64,000 nucleotides of DNA, taken from the NCBI RefSeq assembly GCF_041154675.1, contig NZ_AP031322.1, positions 1,116,001 to 1,180,000 on the forward strand. Reading direction: 5' to 3'. The translations under genes and the position numbers were made by a program. This stretch comes from Sulfurisphaera javensis (lineage in GTDB: Archaea > Thermoproteota > Thermoprotei_A > Sulfolobales > Sulfolobaceae). Of this stretch, positions 1-11,820 are shown piece by piece. The notes under the pieces were generated by a model. That model was not told the DNA's origin, ran no database searches, and was given only the letters and a program-made list of their open reading frames with translations. The stretch's first letter is position 1, and every line of letters starts with the position of its first letter.

Positions 1-2
1 GT

Positions 3-470
3 TATAAAAATATAAGAAAAATTAGAGGCATTAAATACAAGGAAGACTGGATCAAATTAACAGTAAAAAATGCAGAAAGAGAATACAAAGCACTAGATTG
101 TTTATATAACAACTTTGGTAACGTGCCCAAACCTTATGGACAAGCTTATAACGCAATAGTGATGGAGTACGTACAAGGTACAGAACTATACAGAACTAAT
201 ATATCAAATCCAGAGGAAGTATTGCAAGATATACTTTCTACATTAAGAATTGCTTACACTTATTGTGATAAGATAGTTCATGGAGATCTTAGTGAATATA
301 ATGTTTTAATTAGTGAAGAAGGAAAACCATATATTATAGATTGGCCTCAATGGAAAAGAGAAGACGAAGATTTATTGATTAGAGATGTAACTAATATATT
401 ATATTATTTTAATAAAAAATATGATATATATAAAGATATTAATCAAGTAATAAATTATATAAAGGGGTAA
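3..470 (+). CDS. RIO-type protein kinase, C-terminal part (cut by window edge)
   Basis: The reading frame is open from the window edge, so the true start lies upstream; the GTG at 123 is internal. The catalytic loop HGDLSEYNV and metal-binding IDWPQ are visible. IDWPQ followed by LLIRDVTNIL and a KY motif points to the Rio2 branch of atypical RIO kinases rather than Rio1. In archaea Rio2 has an N-terminal winged helix (off the window) and acts on late small-subunit ribosome maturation; that role is family knowledge. The stop is followed after two bases by the DUF460 gene, so the two are probably co-transcribed. The Rio2 versus Rio1 assignment rests on the IDWPQ motif alone. Confidence 0.85.
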   Translation, partial: YKNIRKIRGIKYKEDWIKLTVKNAEREYKALDCLYNNFGNVPKPYGQAYNAIVMEYVQGTELYRTNISNPEEVLQDILSTLRIAYTYCDKIVHGDLSEYNVLISEEGKPYIIDWPQWKREDEDLLIRDVTNILYYFNKKYDIYKDINQVINYIKG

Positions 471-472
471 TA

Positions 473-2285
473 ATGCGAATAATGGGTATTGATATAGAAC
501 CAGGAAAGAGTCCTAATTCGACCCAACCCCCTTCATATGCAGTCATAATTATAAATGATAAAGGAGAAATTGAAGAGAAATATGAAAATATTCACATTGG
601 TAAATTAATAAGATTAATCTGGGAAAAGAAACCAGATATCTTGGCTACAGATAACGTTTATGAGCTTGCGTCTAACGAAAGACAATTAGTAAAATTACTC
701 TCTTTATTGCCAGATAATATTCAGATAATACAGACAACATATGTTAATGGTCAATTTAAAGATATCAGAGAAGTAGCAAAGGAGAATGGAATAGAAGTTC
801 AAGGTAAAACTAATCCAATAAAAACTGCTTATCTCTCCGCTTTATTAGCCTCCAAAGGTATAGGCACATCAATAAAAGCAATTGAAAATAGGACAAAAAT
901 AATTGTATCTAGAGGTAGAGCTTTAGGTCCAGGAGGAATGAGTAGCAACAGATATAAAAGACATATAAGAGGATTAGTTCTAAGAGTAATGAAAGAAATT
1001 AAAGAAAAATTAGATAAAAATGGTTTTGATTATGATTATACTATAAAAAGAACTAAAGCCGGAATAGAAAAAGCAGTCTTTGTCGTTTATGCCCCAAGAC
1101 AAAGCTTAAATGGAATAATAAAGAAAATGAAAGGACATGATTTAGTAGTAGATATAAAACCAATTTTTAAAAGCAAGATTGAATTCGTAGATAAAGAGAG
1201 GTATTCAAAAAAACCTGTTATTGTAGGAATAGACCCAGGTATAGAGGTAGGAATATCTATAATAGATCTATATGGTAATCCAGTTTATCTTGATAGAAAA
1301 AGAAATATTGATAGAGAGGAAATTATTAATATAATAAGATTAAATGGAAAACCAGTATTAATTGCTACTGATGTTAATCCAGTACCAGATACAGTAAGAA
1401 AAATCGCTGCTCAGCTAAAATGTAAAATATACGAACCAGATCGTCCTTTATATATTGACGAAAAGATGGAATTAGTTAGCAAATTCTCTGAATTACATGG
1501 AATAAAAATCGATGATCCACACATTAGAGATTCTTTATCAGCTGCTCTTAAAGCTTATTATGATTTTTCACATAAATTAAGGCAAATAGAAGGTTTCCTA
1601 GGAAGATTAGACTTAGAAATAGAAGAAGATAAAATAGTTGAATGTGTAATTGAAGGAAATACAATAAATGAGTGCATTGAGAAAGAAATCGAAAAAGAAA
1701 TAACTACTTCTTCTAGTCAAATAGATAATTCTAAAACAACAGAGAATAAGCAATTTGCAACTCCATCTCAGACAGTAAATAATGAAGTTCTTGAATACAA
1801 GAAAGAAAACGAGAGACTAAAAAGATATATAAAACAATTGCTAAGTTATAAGGACTATTTAGAAAGGAAAATAAATGAAATTAAAATGACAATTAACGTA
1901 GAAGTAGAAAAAGATAGAAGAGTTTACGAATTACATAATATAATAAGCACTCACTTAAAAACTATAAACACTCTTAAAGCTGAAGTTGAAAATAAGGATA
2001 AGGAACTAATCAAACTAAAAGAATTAATTAGAGATCTTATTATTGGAAATAAGATAGCGTTACATCTATCCCAATTACCCCCATATTTGAGAATTGAGAA
2101 TAATAAAGTAATACTACTCGAAGAAAATGTAAGCAGTGAAATTATTGATTTAATAATAGGTGATTACGTTATTCTTTCTAAAGATCTATTAAGAGATGCC
2201 GGAATACTTAATAAAGAGAAACAACTAAACATAGACTCAAAAATTGATCTTAAGCGTATAATTGATGAGTATAGAAAACAACGCT

Positions 2286-2299
<14 letters not shown>
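473..2299 (+). CDS. DUF460 / COG2433 family RNase H-fold (RuvC/YqgF-like) protein
   Basis: A 608-residue archaeal protein. The N-terminal domain begins [11 protein letters not shown], a central domain carries [13 protein letters not shown], the typical RNase H-fold first strand with Asp, and a [15 protein letters not shown] segment resembles the RuvC-type C-terminal acidic motif. Residues about 440-540 are rich in Lys/Glu heptads and should form a coiled coil, followed by a small C-terminal domain. The family is annotated as a possible nuclease; no substrate is established to my knowledge. It starts two bases after the RIO kinase stop. Its 3' end overlaps the convergent SAM synthetase gene by 14 bases. 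Confidence 0.85.
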
Positions 2300-3503
<1,204 letters not shown>

Positions 3504-3535
3504 TAGAATACACTCACCGATGTATTCTTATAAAA

Positions 3536-3808
3536 TTATTTTCCCATTAGGGCTTCATAGTCTACGCTTATGAAAAGAATATTGCTTCCTCTTATTAGGA
3601 CTCTTCCATATTTTGCCACTGGCTCTGTTGTACCTTCCTTAGTCTCAATACAATCCCTTAAAACTAAATTCATTGTACCGTCACTTTGCTCTAATCTTCC
3701 TACATATTCTGAGCCATCTTTAAGTTTTACTAGCACGATTTTATTTGTTGCAGTTTTTAAATTCTTTAATGGATTTTCTATCTTTGCTTGCACTATAGTC
3801 ATCCTCAT
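3536..3808 (-). CDS. Sm-like (LSm) archaeal RNA-binding protein
   Basis: A 90-residue protein with the two Sm motifs: Sm1 includes [22 protein letters not shown] with the conserved Gly and Asn, and Sm2 includes [15 protein letters not shown] with the Arg-Gly pair. Archaeal SmAPs form heptameric rings that bind U-rich RNA. The N-terminal extension before Sm1 is about 20 residues. I cannot tell which SmAP paralogue this is. The gene is first in a likely operon with SAM synthetase. Confidence 0.92.
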   Translation of the reverse strand: MRMTIVQAKIENPLKNLKTATNKIVLVKLKDGSEYVGRLEQSDGTMNLVLRDCIETKEGTTEPVAKYGRVLIRGSNILFISVDYEALMGK

Positions 3809-3860
3809 TTTCTTTTCTGTTACTGACTAATATAAAAGGGTTCTTGTCTCTTAGCCACAT

Positions 3861-3872
3861 CCTTTTTAAAGG
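3861..3872 (+). promoter_or_regulatory. TATA box inside a palindrome upstream of the ArsR-type gene
   Basis: CCTTTTTAAAGG is a perfect 12-base palindrome that contains a TATA-like TTTTTAAA about 30 bases before the GTG start at 3897. That spacing fits a leaderless transcript. An operator overlapping the TATA box would suit autorepression by the ArsR-type product; the regulatory role is inferred. Confidence 0.45.
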
Positions 3873-3896
3873 AAAAACTTTAAATCTTTATCTAAT

Positions 3897-4217
3897 GTGG
3901 AATTAATAGTATCTGATCCAGAGGAAATATTAAAAATTACTAGAGCATTATCGGTTATGTCACGTATAAATATTCTTAAATTAGTAGCTGATAATGAGTT
4001 AAATGTTACAGAATTAAGTGAAATTCTGCATATGACTAAAGCAAATGTAAGTATGCATATTTCAGAATTAGAAAACGCTGGACTCATAGAAGTTACTTAC
4101 AAAAATGGAGTAAAAGGTATAAAAAAAGTAATAAAATTAAAATATGACAAAATTATTATTGACTTAAATTCCAGCAACAGCTTTCAAGAAACTAATAAAG
4201 ACGGGAGAAGGAGCTAA
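3897..4217 (+). CDS. ArsR-like winged-helix transcription regulator
   Basis: A 106-residue protein. Residues about 14-85 form a winged helix: [14 protein letters not shown], then [33 protein letters not shown], then a beta-wing containing [10 protein letters not shown]. This is the ArsR-type arrangement; no cysteine metal-binding motif is present, so it is probably not a metal sensor. The start is GTG with a TATA-like element about 30 bases upstream and no leader. The last 54 bases overlap the convergent 3' end of pyrG. Its ligand and targets are unknown. Confidence 0.8.
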   Translation: MELIVSDPEEILKITRALSVMSRINILKLVADNELNVTELSEILHMTKANVSMHISELENAGLIEVTYKNGVKGIKKVIKLKYDKIIIDLNSSNSFQETNKDGRRS

Positions 4218-5759
4218 TGGCCTACTCTTATATTCTGGGTGGCCCTGAAGCCCTAAGAAGAATTTATGATTATTTAATTCAATCATCTCAACCAATCCAT
4301 TTTCACTAACACCGGATATAACTAGGCCTCCTTTCTGGAGCTGATCAACATATGCTGGATTAACCTCATATCTATGCCTATGTCTCTCGTATGCAGTTGT
4401 ACTACCATAAATACTGTAAGCTAAAGTCCCTTCTTTTATTCTAACTTTTTGAGAACCTAGCCTCATTGTTCCGCCCATTTGAACTACTCTTTTTTGCTCA
4501 TCTAACAGCGTTACTACGGGATGAGGAGTATTTGGATCAACTTCAGTTGTATGTGCCTTTTCTAACCCTAATACATTTCTAGCAAATTCAACAACAGCTA
4601 ATTGCATTCCATAGCATATTCCTAGAAATGGAACATTATTCTCTCTAGCATATTTTATAGCCATTATTTTTCCTTCAACCCCTCTAGCACCAAAACCTGG
4701 TAAAACTATAATTCCATCAACTGATTTCAATTTATCAATAGCCTCTTTAGAAGTTTCTAAGTCAGTTGACTCAATCCAAACTAGGACTGGTTTAAGATTC
4801 AGTCTTGATGCAGCATGATAAATTGCTTCTTTTATACTAATATAACTATCCTTAAGCTTAGTATATTTTCCAACTAATGCAATCTTTACTTCCTTGTTTG
4901 CTGTCTTTAGATTATTTATAAACTCATTCCATTGAGATAAATCTGGTTGACTATCTGGCAGATTCAGTTTTCCTAAGATCTTACTTGCTAAACCTTGTTT
5001 TTCCAATATGAGCGGAACCTCATATGTCATTGTAACGTCATAATTAGAGAAAATATACTCCGGTTTTACATTTGTAAATAATGCAATTTTCTTTTTAGTC
5101 TCGTCATCTAATGGAACTACTGATCGCGCTACAATAATATCAGGTTGTATCCCAATTCTCCTTAATTCTTGTACACTATGTTGCAATGGCTTGGTTTTTA
5201 TTTCCTCTGTAACTTTAAGATATTCAACTAGTGCAACATGAACAAAAACAACATTTCCTTCCTCTTCTTCTAGTTTCAATTGCCTCACTGCTTCTAAGAA
5301 TGGCAATCCTTCTATATCTCCTACAGTACCACCAATTTCTATAATAGTAATATCAGCATTAGCCATATTTGCAGCATATCTTATCATACTTTTTATCTGA
5401 TCTGTTACATGAGGAATAATTTGTACTGTTTGACCCAAATATTTTCCTTGTCTCTCATTCTTGATTACTTCAAAATAGACCTTTCCAGCTGTTATATTGT
5501 TATAACTATACATATTAATATTAACAAACCTCTCATAATGTCCTAAATCTAAATCAGTTTCAGCACCATCTTCAGTAACAAAAACTTCTCCGTGCATGTA
5601 AGGATTCATTGTGCCGGCATCAACATTAAGATATGGATCAACTTTTACCATAGTAACCTTATATCCTCTGCTTTTTAGCAATAAACCTATAGAAGCTGCA
5701 ACAGTTCCTTTACCTACACTGGACAATACTCCTCCAGTAACTATAATGTACTTTGTCAA
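4164..5759 (-). CDS. pyrG: CTP synthase
   Basis: This enzyme converts UTP to CTP using glutamine or ammonia, the last step of de novo pyrimidine nucleotide synthesis. The N-terminal synthetase domain (about residues 1-265) has the P-loop-like [17 protein letters not shown] and [10 protein letters not shown]. The C-terminal class I glutamine amidotransferase has the nucleophile Cys in [10 protein letters not shown] and the His/Glu of [14 protein letters not shown]. Its 531 residues match the family. The start codon is TTG. It is divergent from the hexulose-phosphate synthase-like gene. Confidence 0.97.
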   Translation of the reverse strand: MTKYIIVTGGVLSSVGKGTVAASIGLLLKSRGYKVTMVKVDPYLNVDAGTMNPYMHGEVFVTEDGAETDLDLGHYERFVNINMYSYNNITAGKVYFEVIKNERQGKYLGQTVQIIPHVTDQIKSMIRYAANMANADITIIEIGGTVGDIEGLPFLEAVRQLKLEEEEGNVVFVHVALVEYLKVTEEIKTKPLQHSVQELRRIGIQPDIIVARSVVPLDDETKKKIALFTNVKPEYIFSNYDVTMTYEVPLILEKQGLASKILGKLNLPDSQPDLSQWNEFINNLKTANKEVKIALVGKYTKLKDSYISIKEAIYHAASRLNLKPVLVWIESTDLETSKEAIDKLKSVDGIIVLPGFGARGVEGKIMAIKYARENNVPFLGICYGMQLAVVEFARNVLGLEKAHTTEVDPNTPHPVVTLLDEQKRVVQMGGTMRLGSQKVRIKEGTLAYSIYGSTTAYERHRHRYEVNPAYVDQLQKGGLVISGVSENGLVEMIELNNHKFFLGLQGHPEYKSRPLAPSPVFISFLKAVAGI

Positions 5760-5793
5760 TCGGAAATCACAGCTAAAAATATCATACAGTGAG

Positions 5794-5800
5794 TTTTAAA
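5794..5800 (+). promoter_or_regulatory. TATA-like element before the hexulose-phosphate synthase-like gene
   Basis: TTTTAAA lies about 49 bases before the chosen ATG at 5843. Transcription would start near 5823 and leave a short leader containing the GGTGG ribosome site at 5837-5841. This spacing is part of the reason for choosing 5843 over upstream in-frame ATGs at 5789 and 5819. Confidence 0.35.
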
Positions 5801-5842
5801 AATCATTCATTTATTTTTATGAAGAAATACCTAGCTGGTGGA

Positions 5843-6514
5843 ATGATGGAATTACTCGAAAAATTACTAAAAGGTAAAAATTTACAAGTAGCTTTGGATT
5901 TTATTGATTTAAAAAACGCAGAAGAAGTGGCTAAGCAGTCTATTGATGGTGGGGTTGATATAGTAGAAATTGGAACACCATTAGTTAAGTCTACAGGTAT
6001 TGAAGGAATAAAGAAAATAAAGAAAATAGCTCAGAGTAAAATTATCTTAGTAGACACAAAAACTGCTGATGCCGGAGACGTGGAAGCTGAAATAGTGAAT
6101 TTAGGAGGAGGAAACATTATGACAGTATTAGGAATAATGGATGATTCAACTATAGAAAGCGCAGTTAAAAAAGCTCATGAGTATGGCATTTTAGTTCAAG
6201 CAGACCTAATAAACGTAAAGGACGTTGTAGGTAGAGCAAAAGAAATTAAGAAATTAGGCGTAGATATAATAGGCTTACACGTAGGTCTTGACGTTCAGAA
6301 AAAAAGAGGAATCACAATAAGAGACCTTAAGAACGAAATAAAAATGGTTAGCGAATTGGGTGTTATAATCTCTGTCGCTGGAGGACTAAATAAAAACAAT
6401 ATTATTGATCTCTTAGATTTGCCTATTAACATTTACGTCGTTGGAGGAGCAATAACAAGATCAAAGAACCCATTTGAAGAGACAAAAGAGATCGTTAAAA
6501 TAATTAAGGGGTAG
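5843..6514 (+). CDS. 3-hexulose-6-phosphate synthase-like (OMP decarboxylase superfamily)
   Basis: A TIM-barrel protein of about 223 residues from the ATG at 5843. The superfamily metal/phosphate motif is clear as [14 protein letters not shown] (D-x-K-x-x-D), and the phosphate-binding end includes [10 protein letters not shown] and [12 protein letters not shown]. In many archaea this enzyme runs in reverse of formaldehyde fixation, making ribulose 5-phosphate from hexulose 6-phosphate for nucleotide synthesis. That role fits its place next to pyrG. The isomerase partner (HxlB) is not fused here and not in the window. Confidence 0.85.
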   Translation: MMELLEKLLKGKNLQVALDFIDLKNAEEVAKQSIDGGVDIVEIGTPLVKSTGIEGIKKIKKIAQSKIILVDTKTADAGDVEAEIVNLGGGNIMTVLGIMDDSTIESAVKKAHEYGILVQADLINVKDVVGRAKEIKKLGVDIIGLHVGLDVQKKRGITIRDLKNEIKMVSELGVIISVAGGLNKNNIIDLLDLPINIYVVGGAITRSKNPFEETKEIVKIIKG

Positions 6515-6540
6515 ACAAATAGTAATAAAGGAGTGATTAA

Positions 6541-6990
6541 ATGTCACAACCTGGACAGACTAAGTCTAAAGAACTTAAAATAACTTCTAAGCAAGTATTT
6601 ACACCAGAAGCACTAAAAGATGATAGGAGAAAAGTAAAACTTCTATATATAATTAAGACATTAAATGGAGCATCGGAGAAAGCATTAACAATCGGTTTAT
6701 ATGAATTAAAACAGAAAGGCTTAGATTTAGGATATCAATTTAATGTTATAGGAAATAACGTGTTTAGTCCAATGTTAAAAGAAGATGTTACTGCATTACT
6801 TTATGTAGGATATTTAGAAAATGACCCTCAGAGTAAGAAATTAAAACTTACCTCTAATGGGCAAGAGTTCCTAGATGGACAACAGATTGAAGATGACTTC
6901 AAGAACACATTAGCTCAGTTAATTAGTGATATAAAAATGAAAGTAAATGCAATAGATGAAGAAAATAGACTTAAAAGTAGAAGAAGATAG
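6541..6990 (+). CDS. Conserved hypothetical winged-helix-like protein
   Basis: A 149-residue protein not recognised by name. A GGAGTG ribosome site precedes the ATG by about five bases. After a polar N-terminus of about 30 residues, residues about 32-115 look like a winged helix: KVKLLYIIKTLNG, helices around LTIGLYELKQKG, and LLYVGYLENDPQSKKLKLTSNGQEFLD, which resembles the last helix and wing of PadR or YwgA-like proteins. The C-terminus is charged and helical, ending in RLKSRRR. It follows the hexulose-phosphate synthase-like gene by 26 bases on the same strand. DNA binding is inferred. Confidence 0.6.
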   Translation: MSQPGQTKSKELKITSKQVFTPEALKDDRRKVKLLYIIKTLNGASEKALTIGLYELKQKGLDLGYQFNVIGNNVFSPMLKEDVTALLYVGYLENDPQSKKLKLTSNGQEFLDGQQIEDDFKNTLAQLISDIKMKVNAIDEENRLKSRRR

Positions 6991-7026
6991 ACAATTTTTA
7001 TAAAAATAATAAAAGAAATTAATTTA

Positions 7027-7449
7027 TTACATAGTCATAAATGTTCCTCTTCTGTTAGGAGTGCTTTGCTGTTCTTCATTTAATGGCCTATTCCATATTA
7101 ATGGATCTAACTTCCCTTCTTTACTTAATTTGATTACTAAATCTCTAAATTGGCTAGTGTGCCTTATATCTAATTCTAGTAAAGTTTCTAATATATTCCA
7201 TGTCGTTTTCATAACATCTTCTAGCATTTCTTTTGGCATATGTTTTATTATCTGAGGATCTTGTAGCCACTGATCAAATGCCTTTATAGTTCTCATTATA
7301 TGCTGAAATGCTACACGTGTAGCAAGAATTAAATCTAACCTATCAGCATCTGCTGATTCATACTTTTTCTCTAGTTCTTTCAATGTTTCCAACAAATTTT
7401 TCTGCATTTTAATCCATTCGTCAAGATTAGACAGATATCCGCTTTCCAA
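7027..7449 (-). CDS. Conserved archaeal hypothetical helical protein (possibly DUF2153)
   Basis: A 140-residue all-helical protein. I believe this is the archaeal family DUF2153, but that is from memory. Visible features are an N-terminal helix [20 protein letters not shown], a central [19 protein letters not shown] segment and a polar tail with STPNRRG. There are no cysteines and no membrane segment. It is followed on the plus strand side by the 3' end of the winged-helix gene (convergent) and lies 47 bases downstream of the Trm112-like gene, in the same direction. Confidence 0.6.
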   Translation of the reverse strand: MESGYLSNLDEWIKMQKNLLETLKELEKKYESADADRLDLILATRVAFQHIMRTIKAFDQWLQDPQIIKHMPKEMLEDVMKTTWNILETLLELDIRHTSQFRDLVIKLSKEGKLDPLIWNRPLNEEQQSTPNRRGTFMTM

Positions 7450-7496
7450 TAGTTACACCAGATAATATTATTTAAATTCAAGCTAATAAAGATATG

Positions 7497-7895
7497 TCAA
7501 CTTTGTTCTGATTTTAAATTGAAAGGAAGTCCTTCATCTAAAATTTCCTTTGGAATCTTATCTTTATATTTCTTCATAAAGTTAAGATCCTCATCCTTCT
7601 TTCTAAGCTTATCTGGTAACATCCTTGGTATTTCATCTATTATTGGATACCATCTTTTACAGTTAGGACAATATAGTAAACCGTCTATGATTTCATATTT
7701 AAAGCACTCTTCACAAGGAGGAGTTTCCTTCATATCTTTTATGAATTGATTTTTATAACTACAGAAAAGCTCACATAAAGGCTTTTTCTCGTCTCCTATG
7801 CTTCTCTCTACAGTTTTGGCAGAAAAAACATAATATTGCAAGGGAAAATGTTTACAGATAGGACAAGCTAAAAGATCCATTAACCTATATTTCAT
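7497..7895 (-). CDS. Trm112-like zinc-binding methyltransferase activator
   Basis: A 132-residue protein starting [19 protein letters not shown] and ending its core with [25 protein letters not shown]. This is the Trm112 pattern: a CPxC pair, an inserted helical region and a second CPxC pair before the IP-x-M-LP motif. Trm112 proteins stabilise SAM-dependent methyltransferases acting on tRNA, rRNA and release factors. The inserted segment has additional cysteines (CEECFKYE), which may bind a second metal. The ATG overlaps the stop of the upstream phosphohexomutase gene by four bases (ATGA), indicating translational coupling. Confidence 0.85.
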   Translation of the reverse strand: MKYRLMDLLACPICKHFPLQYYVFSAKTVERSIGDEKKPLCELFCSYKNQFIKDMKETPPCEECFKYEIIDGLLYCPNCKRWYPIIDEIPRMLPDKLRKKDEDLNFMKKYKDKIPKEILDEGLPFNLKSEQS

Positions 7896-9259
7896 TTACC
7901 CTCTACAATTCTTTTTAACTCATTAGCTAAATTATTTGCTATACTCTGATCTTTTGCCTCAGCCATTATTCTTATAATGGGCTCTGTACCGCTTTTTCTC
8001 ACAAGAAACCAGAAGTCTTTGCCTATGACTTTAACACCATCGATAGTAATGGTCCTAATTGCTGAACTAGAGTATATTTCGATAATTCTTTTATATATTT
8101 CCTCAAGATTCATTCCTGGTTTTAAATCTACCTTAGTTTTAACCAGATAGTATTTTGGAAGTCTATCGAACAGTTCTGCTGATGAAACATTTTCATTAGC
8201 CATAAGCTCAAGCATTAGTGCAAAGCTCATCGCTCCATCTCTTACATATTGATGAGGAGGATACATAAAACCTCCATTCTCTTCAAACCCAGCTAATGCT
8301 TTTTCGTCAACAACTTTATGAGCAATATCCACACTTCCTACTTTAGTCCACTCAACTTCAATATTAAATTGACTTAAGTACTCCTCAACAAGACTTGAAC
8401 TAGACACTGCTGTTATTACTTTCTTGTTGCTATTTGGATTCTTCAAATAAGCCCAGTAGGATAACAGTGTCGCACTCCTATCTCCCCATTGTATTCTTCC
8501 TTCAGAATCTATAAAAATAGCTCTATCAGCATCTCCATCATGAGCAACACCTAAATTTACTTTTAGTGATTTAGCAACTTCAGCAGTTTCTTTTAGACTA
8601 TCAAATGTGGGTTCCGGTTGCCTTGCAGAAAATAAAGGATCAAGATTTCCATTAAGTGTATATATCTTACAGCCTAAAGATCTGGCTACCAAAGGAGTTG
8701 AAAGTGCACCTACACTATTTGCCGGATCGATTAAGACAGTATAGTGCTTTTTAGACACTTTTTCAACGTCGATATGAGATAAAATACCAGAAACGTAATT
8801 ACTGATTACTCTATCTTCTTTTTTAACCTCATTAGTTAACGCACTCCACTCAACAGTATTGAATTTCTCTTCAAATAAAATCTGCTCTATGGTATCTTCT
8901 TTTTCTCTTCTTATTTCTATACCATCTTTATCTATTACTTTTATACCATTATAAGGTGCAGGATTATGACTAGCAGTAACTATAATACCGCCATCATATC
9001 CTAAAGTCTTTACAGCGTATTGTAAAGCTGGAGTTGCGGCCATTCCACCATCAAAAACTTCAATTCCAACGCTCAGAAGTCCACCTTCAACAATCTTTAC
9101 TAACATATCACCTCCTGCTCTTACATCCCTACCAACTAGAATCTTACTACCCTTACCAAAAAAAGTACCAATCGCTTTAGCAAGACGTAAAACAAGTTCA
9201 GTTGTTAACTCTTTATTAGTTACTCCTCTTACACCATCAGTACCAAAAAGCTTTCCCAT
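7892..9259 (-). CDS. Phosphohexomutase (phosphoglucosamine/phosphomannomutase family)
   Basis: A 455-residue alpha-D-phosphohexomutase with all four signatures: the phosphoserine loop [13 protein letters not shown], the metal-binding DGDADR, the sugar-specificity GFEENGG and the phosphate-binding [11 protein letters not shown]. The archaeal enzymes interconvert hexose 1- and 6-phosphates, including glucosamine, mannose and glucose phosphates, for glycan precursors; the preferred substrate cannot be read from the sequence. From memory the protein is very similar to the crystallised S. tokodaii enzyme of the same length. It is coupled to the Trm112-like gene downstream. Confidence 0.93.
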   Translation of the reverse strand: MGKLFGTDGVRGVTNKELTTELVLRLAKAIGTFFGKGSKILVGRDVRAGGDMLVKIVEGGLLSVGIEVFDGGMAATPALQYAVKTLGYDGGIIVTASHNPAPYNGIKVIDKDGIEIRREKEDTIEQILFEEKFNTVEWSALTNEVKKEDRVISNYVSGILSHIDVEKVSKKHYTVLIDPANSVGALSTPLVARSLGCKIYTLNGNLDPLFSARQPEPTFDSLKETAEVAKSLKVNLGVAHDGDADRAIFIDSEGRIQWGDRSATLLSYWAYLKNPNSNKKVITAVSSSSLVEEYLSQFNIEVEWTKVGSVDIAHKVVDEKALAGFEENGGFMYPPHQYVRDGAMSFALMLELMANENVSSAELFDRLPKYYLVKTKVDLKPGMNLEEIYKRIIEIYSSSAIRTITIDGVKVIGKDFWFLVRKSGTEPIIRIMAEAKDQSIANNLANELKRIVEGK

Positions 9260-9274
9260 AATTTAATACTCACT

Positions 9275-9574
9275 TTATTGCTTTAATTTCTTTAGTAACT
9301 CTATCGCTTCACTCCCTCTCTTATCCATTACAAACTTAATATTCCTTATTGTCTGATACTGTTTCTCTTCCCTTAATCTCTTTAAAGAATCTAAAATTCT
9401 ATTCAACTCTTTTTCTATGTCACTTACGTTTTTATTAGCTTTCTTAGCCTTAGCAATTTCACTTTTTAATCCATTATGAATTTCCTTTATTAGTAAATTT
9501 AGATCTTTCATTAATTTTTCTTTATCATTATATCCTTTTTTTCTAATTTCTAAAACAAGCTTATCAAGTTCCAT
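9275..9574 (-). CDS. Small coiled-coil hypothetical protein
   Basis: A 99-residue, highly charged, all-helical protein not recognised. Residues about 20-95 are Lys/Glu/Leu-rich with heptad spacing, for example DIEKELNRILDSLKRLREEK. There is no membrane segment or cysteine. It lies 15 bases upstream of the phosphohexomutase gene in the same direction and is probably part of that operon. Confidence 0.6.
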   Translation of the reverse strand: MELDKLVLEIRKKGYNDKEKLMKDLNLLIKEIHNGLKSEIAKAKKANKNVSDIEKELNRILDSLKRLREEKQYQTIRNIKFVMDKRGSEAIELLKKLKQ

Positions 9575-9610
9575 ATGAAGAATTTAAAAAAAGGAATTTA
9601 AAAAATTGAT

Positions 9611-10573
9611 TTATACTGATAACAAAGTTAATGTATCTGCGACACCCGGAATACTCCTAATTAAAGCTACAGTAGAGAGAAGTCTTTCAGAAGTCTCTGC
9701 GGCAATAGTAGTTACTACATCGTAGGGTCCGTAAACCAGCCTGGCATCAATAACTCTGTCTAACTCTTGAATTGGAGTAATATCAAAAGATGCGTTAGGA
9801 GCTAGTTTTATCAATACAAATGCGTAAGTTAATGTTGCCGTTATTTTAACTAGATCCCATTCAGTTACAATAGCCCTAATATTATCTTTATCATCTACTA
9901 TTAAGACAGAACCCACATCTTTAGAGGCTATAATATCAGCAACTTCTCCTAACGTTAATTCCTCATTACCTTTAACTACATCTTTAGAAGCGTAATCAGT
10001 AACTTGTGCAGTTAACTTGTCTTCAGATAGTGCCCTTAAGACATCTCTAAGACTTATTAAACCCACTATTTTCCTAGACTGTTCTAAAATGGGTACATGT
10101 GATATACCATAACCTATCATTAATGATGCGGCATCCTTTACTGTTGAAGTTGACATAATTGTTAATACTGATTTAGTACCTACATCAATAGCTGGAATTG
10201 TGACATCTCTTGGAAAAGCTTTTGCTATATCCCTTTCAGTTACTATTAATGAATTTTCAACCAATAAAGAACCTAGGCCAAAAGCTAGCATAATTCTACT
10301 AGCATCTTTTACTGTAGTTGAAGAATCAACAGAGACTGGACGTGAAGCTATATCCGAAGCTTTTTGAGTCTTCCAATTTTCATTCGATAACGCAGCCCTA
10401 ATTATACTTCTCGCACTTATTACTCCTACGATCGATCCTACGGGACCGTAAACTGCTACTCTTCTTATTTTGTTATCAATCATAGTCTTTGCTATTTTAT
10501 CTAATGTATCTTCTGAAGATACGCCTATTAAATTCCTTGAAGCTATTTGAGATACAAGAATTTGTTTTGCCAT
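9611..10573 (-). CDS. Protein with four CBS domains and a C-terminal AsnC/RAM-like domain
   Basis: A 320-residue protein. Residues about 1-240 contain four CBS repeats, each with the pattern (D/G)xI(V)GVISxRDxx: SIVGVISARSIIRA, SLLVENSLIVTERDI, KIVGLISLRDVLRA and NIRAIVTEWDLVKI. CBS pairs usually bind AMP, ATP or SAM. Residues about 250-320, with LDRVIDARLVYGPYDVVTTI and LIRSIPGVADTLTLL, match the Lrp/AsnC ligand-binding (RAM) fold. No enzyme or DNA-binding domain is present, so it is probably a ligand sensor or scaffold. It is the last backbone gene before the tRNA-His island. Confidence 0.85.
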   Translation of the reverse strand: MAKQILVSQIASRNLIGVSSEDTLDKIAKTMIDNKIRRVAVYGPVGSIVGVISARSIIRAALSNENWKTQKASDIASRPVSVDSSTTVKDASRIMLAFGLGSLLVENSLIVTERDIAKAFPRDVTIPAIDVGTKSVLTIMSTSTVKDAASLMIGYGISHVPILEQSRKIVGLISLRDVLRALSEDKLTAQVTDYASKDVVKGNEELTLGEVADIIASKDVGSVLIVDDKDNIRAIVTEWDLVKITATLTYAFVLIKLAPNASFDITPIQELDRVIDARLVYGPYDVVTTIAAETSERLLSTVALIRSIPGVADTLTLLSV

Positions 10574-10978
10574 TAGTATATAATAGACTTACATATTTTT
10601 AAAATTTGTCAATTATAGTTAAGAAAATGAATATTTTAGTCATTATAAATTATTTTTATTTGACTAAGTAAATAAAAATTTAAAAACCTAATAGAATGTT
10701 AATTATTACAATTCTAGATTCTTTATAAAATATTTTATTCTTCTTTATTTAGAGAAAGGCTTAATAAAAGCTTAATCATAATTAAAAGAAATATTAAAAA
10801 GTCAATTACCCAACAACTTCCTAAATTACTATCCGAATCTGCTTATTAATGAAAATCGATTACTGTATCACAGTATAGTAAAAGGAGAAAATAATAGAAT
10901 TATAGAGAATCAAATTCACTTGAGATAAAAGAGTTCGTTATATTCCTATGAAGAGAATATTAGTAAATGTTAAAAGTA
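10574..10978. other. AT-rich intergenic gap at the left edge of the island
   Basis: About 400 bases of strongly AT-rich DNA without an open frame of useful length, a tRNA or a clear structured RNA. It separates the CBS/RAM gene from the tRNA-His fragment. I see nothing in it beyond the promoter region of the CBS/RAM gene at its left end. Confidence 0.6.
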
Positions 10979-11022
10979 GGGCTCGGGCCGGGACTTGTAC
11001 CCGGGACCTACGGGTCCACAGC
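10979..11022 (-). repeat. Displaced 3' half of tRNA-His, left attachment site (attL-like)
   Basis: This stretch matches positions 27354-27397 in the intact tRNA-His gene with one mismatch (T instead of A at 10998). It covers the 3' half of the tRNA from the anticodon loop through the T arm and acceptor stem, in the same orientation as the intact gene. The sequence then diverges at once. Such a partial tRNA is what remains when an element integrates into the 3' half of a tRNA gene. Confidence 0.85.
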
Positions 11023-11140
11023 TCTCTAAGAGTTATTCAATAAGGTAAAGAATAACACATTGTTGTTATTCAATTGAATTTTTCATTAATTAAAGATAAA
11101 ATATGTGTATAATGAGAGGATTAAAAATGAGGAAGACGTT

Positions 11141-11168
11141 ATTCAGTTAACTCCCCAGTTAACTGAAT
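11141..11168. repeat. Palindrome family copy P1
   Basis: A perfect 12-base inverted repeat, arm ATTCAGTTAACT, around a CCCC loop. It is the longest of seven related palindromes, all inside the island. It lies about 48 bases beyond the apparent stop codon of a decayed insertion-sequence-like tail read on the minus strand, which suggests (inference) a subterminal hairpin of an IS200/IS605-type element. Confidence 0.7.
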
Positions 11169-11215
11169 TATTGGTTTAGATCTTAGTAAAAATAATTGAT
11201 AATAGCGTTTCCCCA

Positions 11216-11378
11216 TTAGCGGTATTTCAGCGCGTTTGTAAATATTTGTACTTCTGCTAACAAGGTTGAGCTTCTGTATGGGTTCATCAGCCTCACTACA
11301 CTTTATGAGCTCCAGTCGAGGCTAACGCCATAACCTCCTATCCGAGTTATCCGGGTATTCTCACCGAAAGCTGATCAT
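11216..11378 (-). pseudogene. Decayed coding tail, possibly TnpB/OrfB of an IS200/IS605-type element
   Basis: On the minus strand two overlapping frames give GENTRITRIGGYGVSLDWSS followed, after a frameshift and stop, by VRLMNPYRSSTLLAEVQ and an end at KYR. The change in frame with continued protein-like sequence indicates a decayed gene. The tail resembles, from memory, C-termini of TnpB-type proteins in Sulfolobales, but no zinc finger or catalytic motif is left to prove it. The segment is richer in GC than its surroundings. Positions 11396-11815, to its right, hold nothing I can identify. Confidence 0.35.
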
Positions 11379-11820
11379 CTAAAGCTTACTTGACCTATAA
11401 TTAATTACTAAATTTAAATATATCGTTAGTTACGCTATAGCTTTTTCCTTTGTTTTCTAATGATCAATTTATTTCTTAGGTTTTAATTCATATTTTCGCA
11501 GTTCAAAAATAAAGATTTAGTAATATTTTTCATGAGTTGAATTTGTGAAGTACAGTTTAGGGGCGGGGAAGGGTCAGTAACTAGTTTATCTCCCCAAGTG
11601 GTTTATATTATATTAATTCAGAAAGTGTTATTTAGTTACTGTTTTTGAGTTCTCTACTTAGGTAACAAGTTAATGCGCTAAAGATGTAATATGATAAGTT
11701 TATATATTTAATTTAGCTTTGGCTATAAGTATAATATGAATATTAGTCTTTTTTCTATAGTTAAGAAATGAAAATAAATTACATCTAGTTATTTTAACTT
11801 AAAACTTTTTAATACTCATG

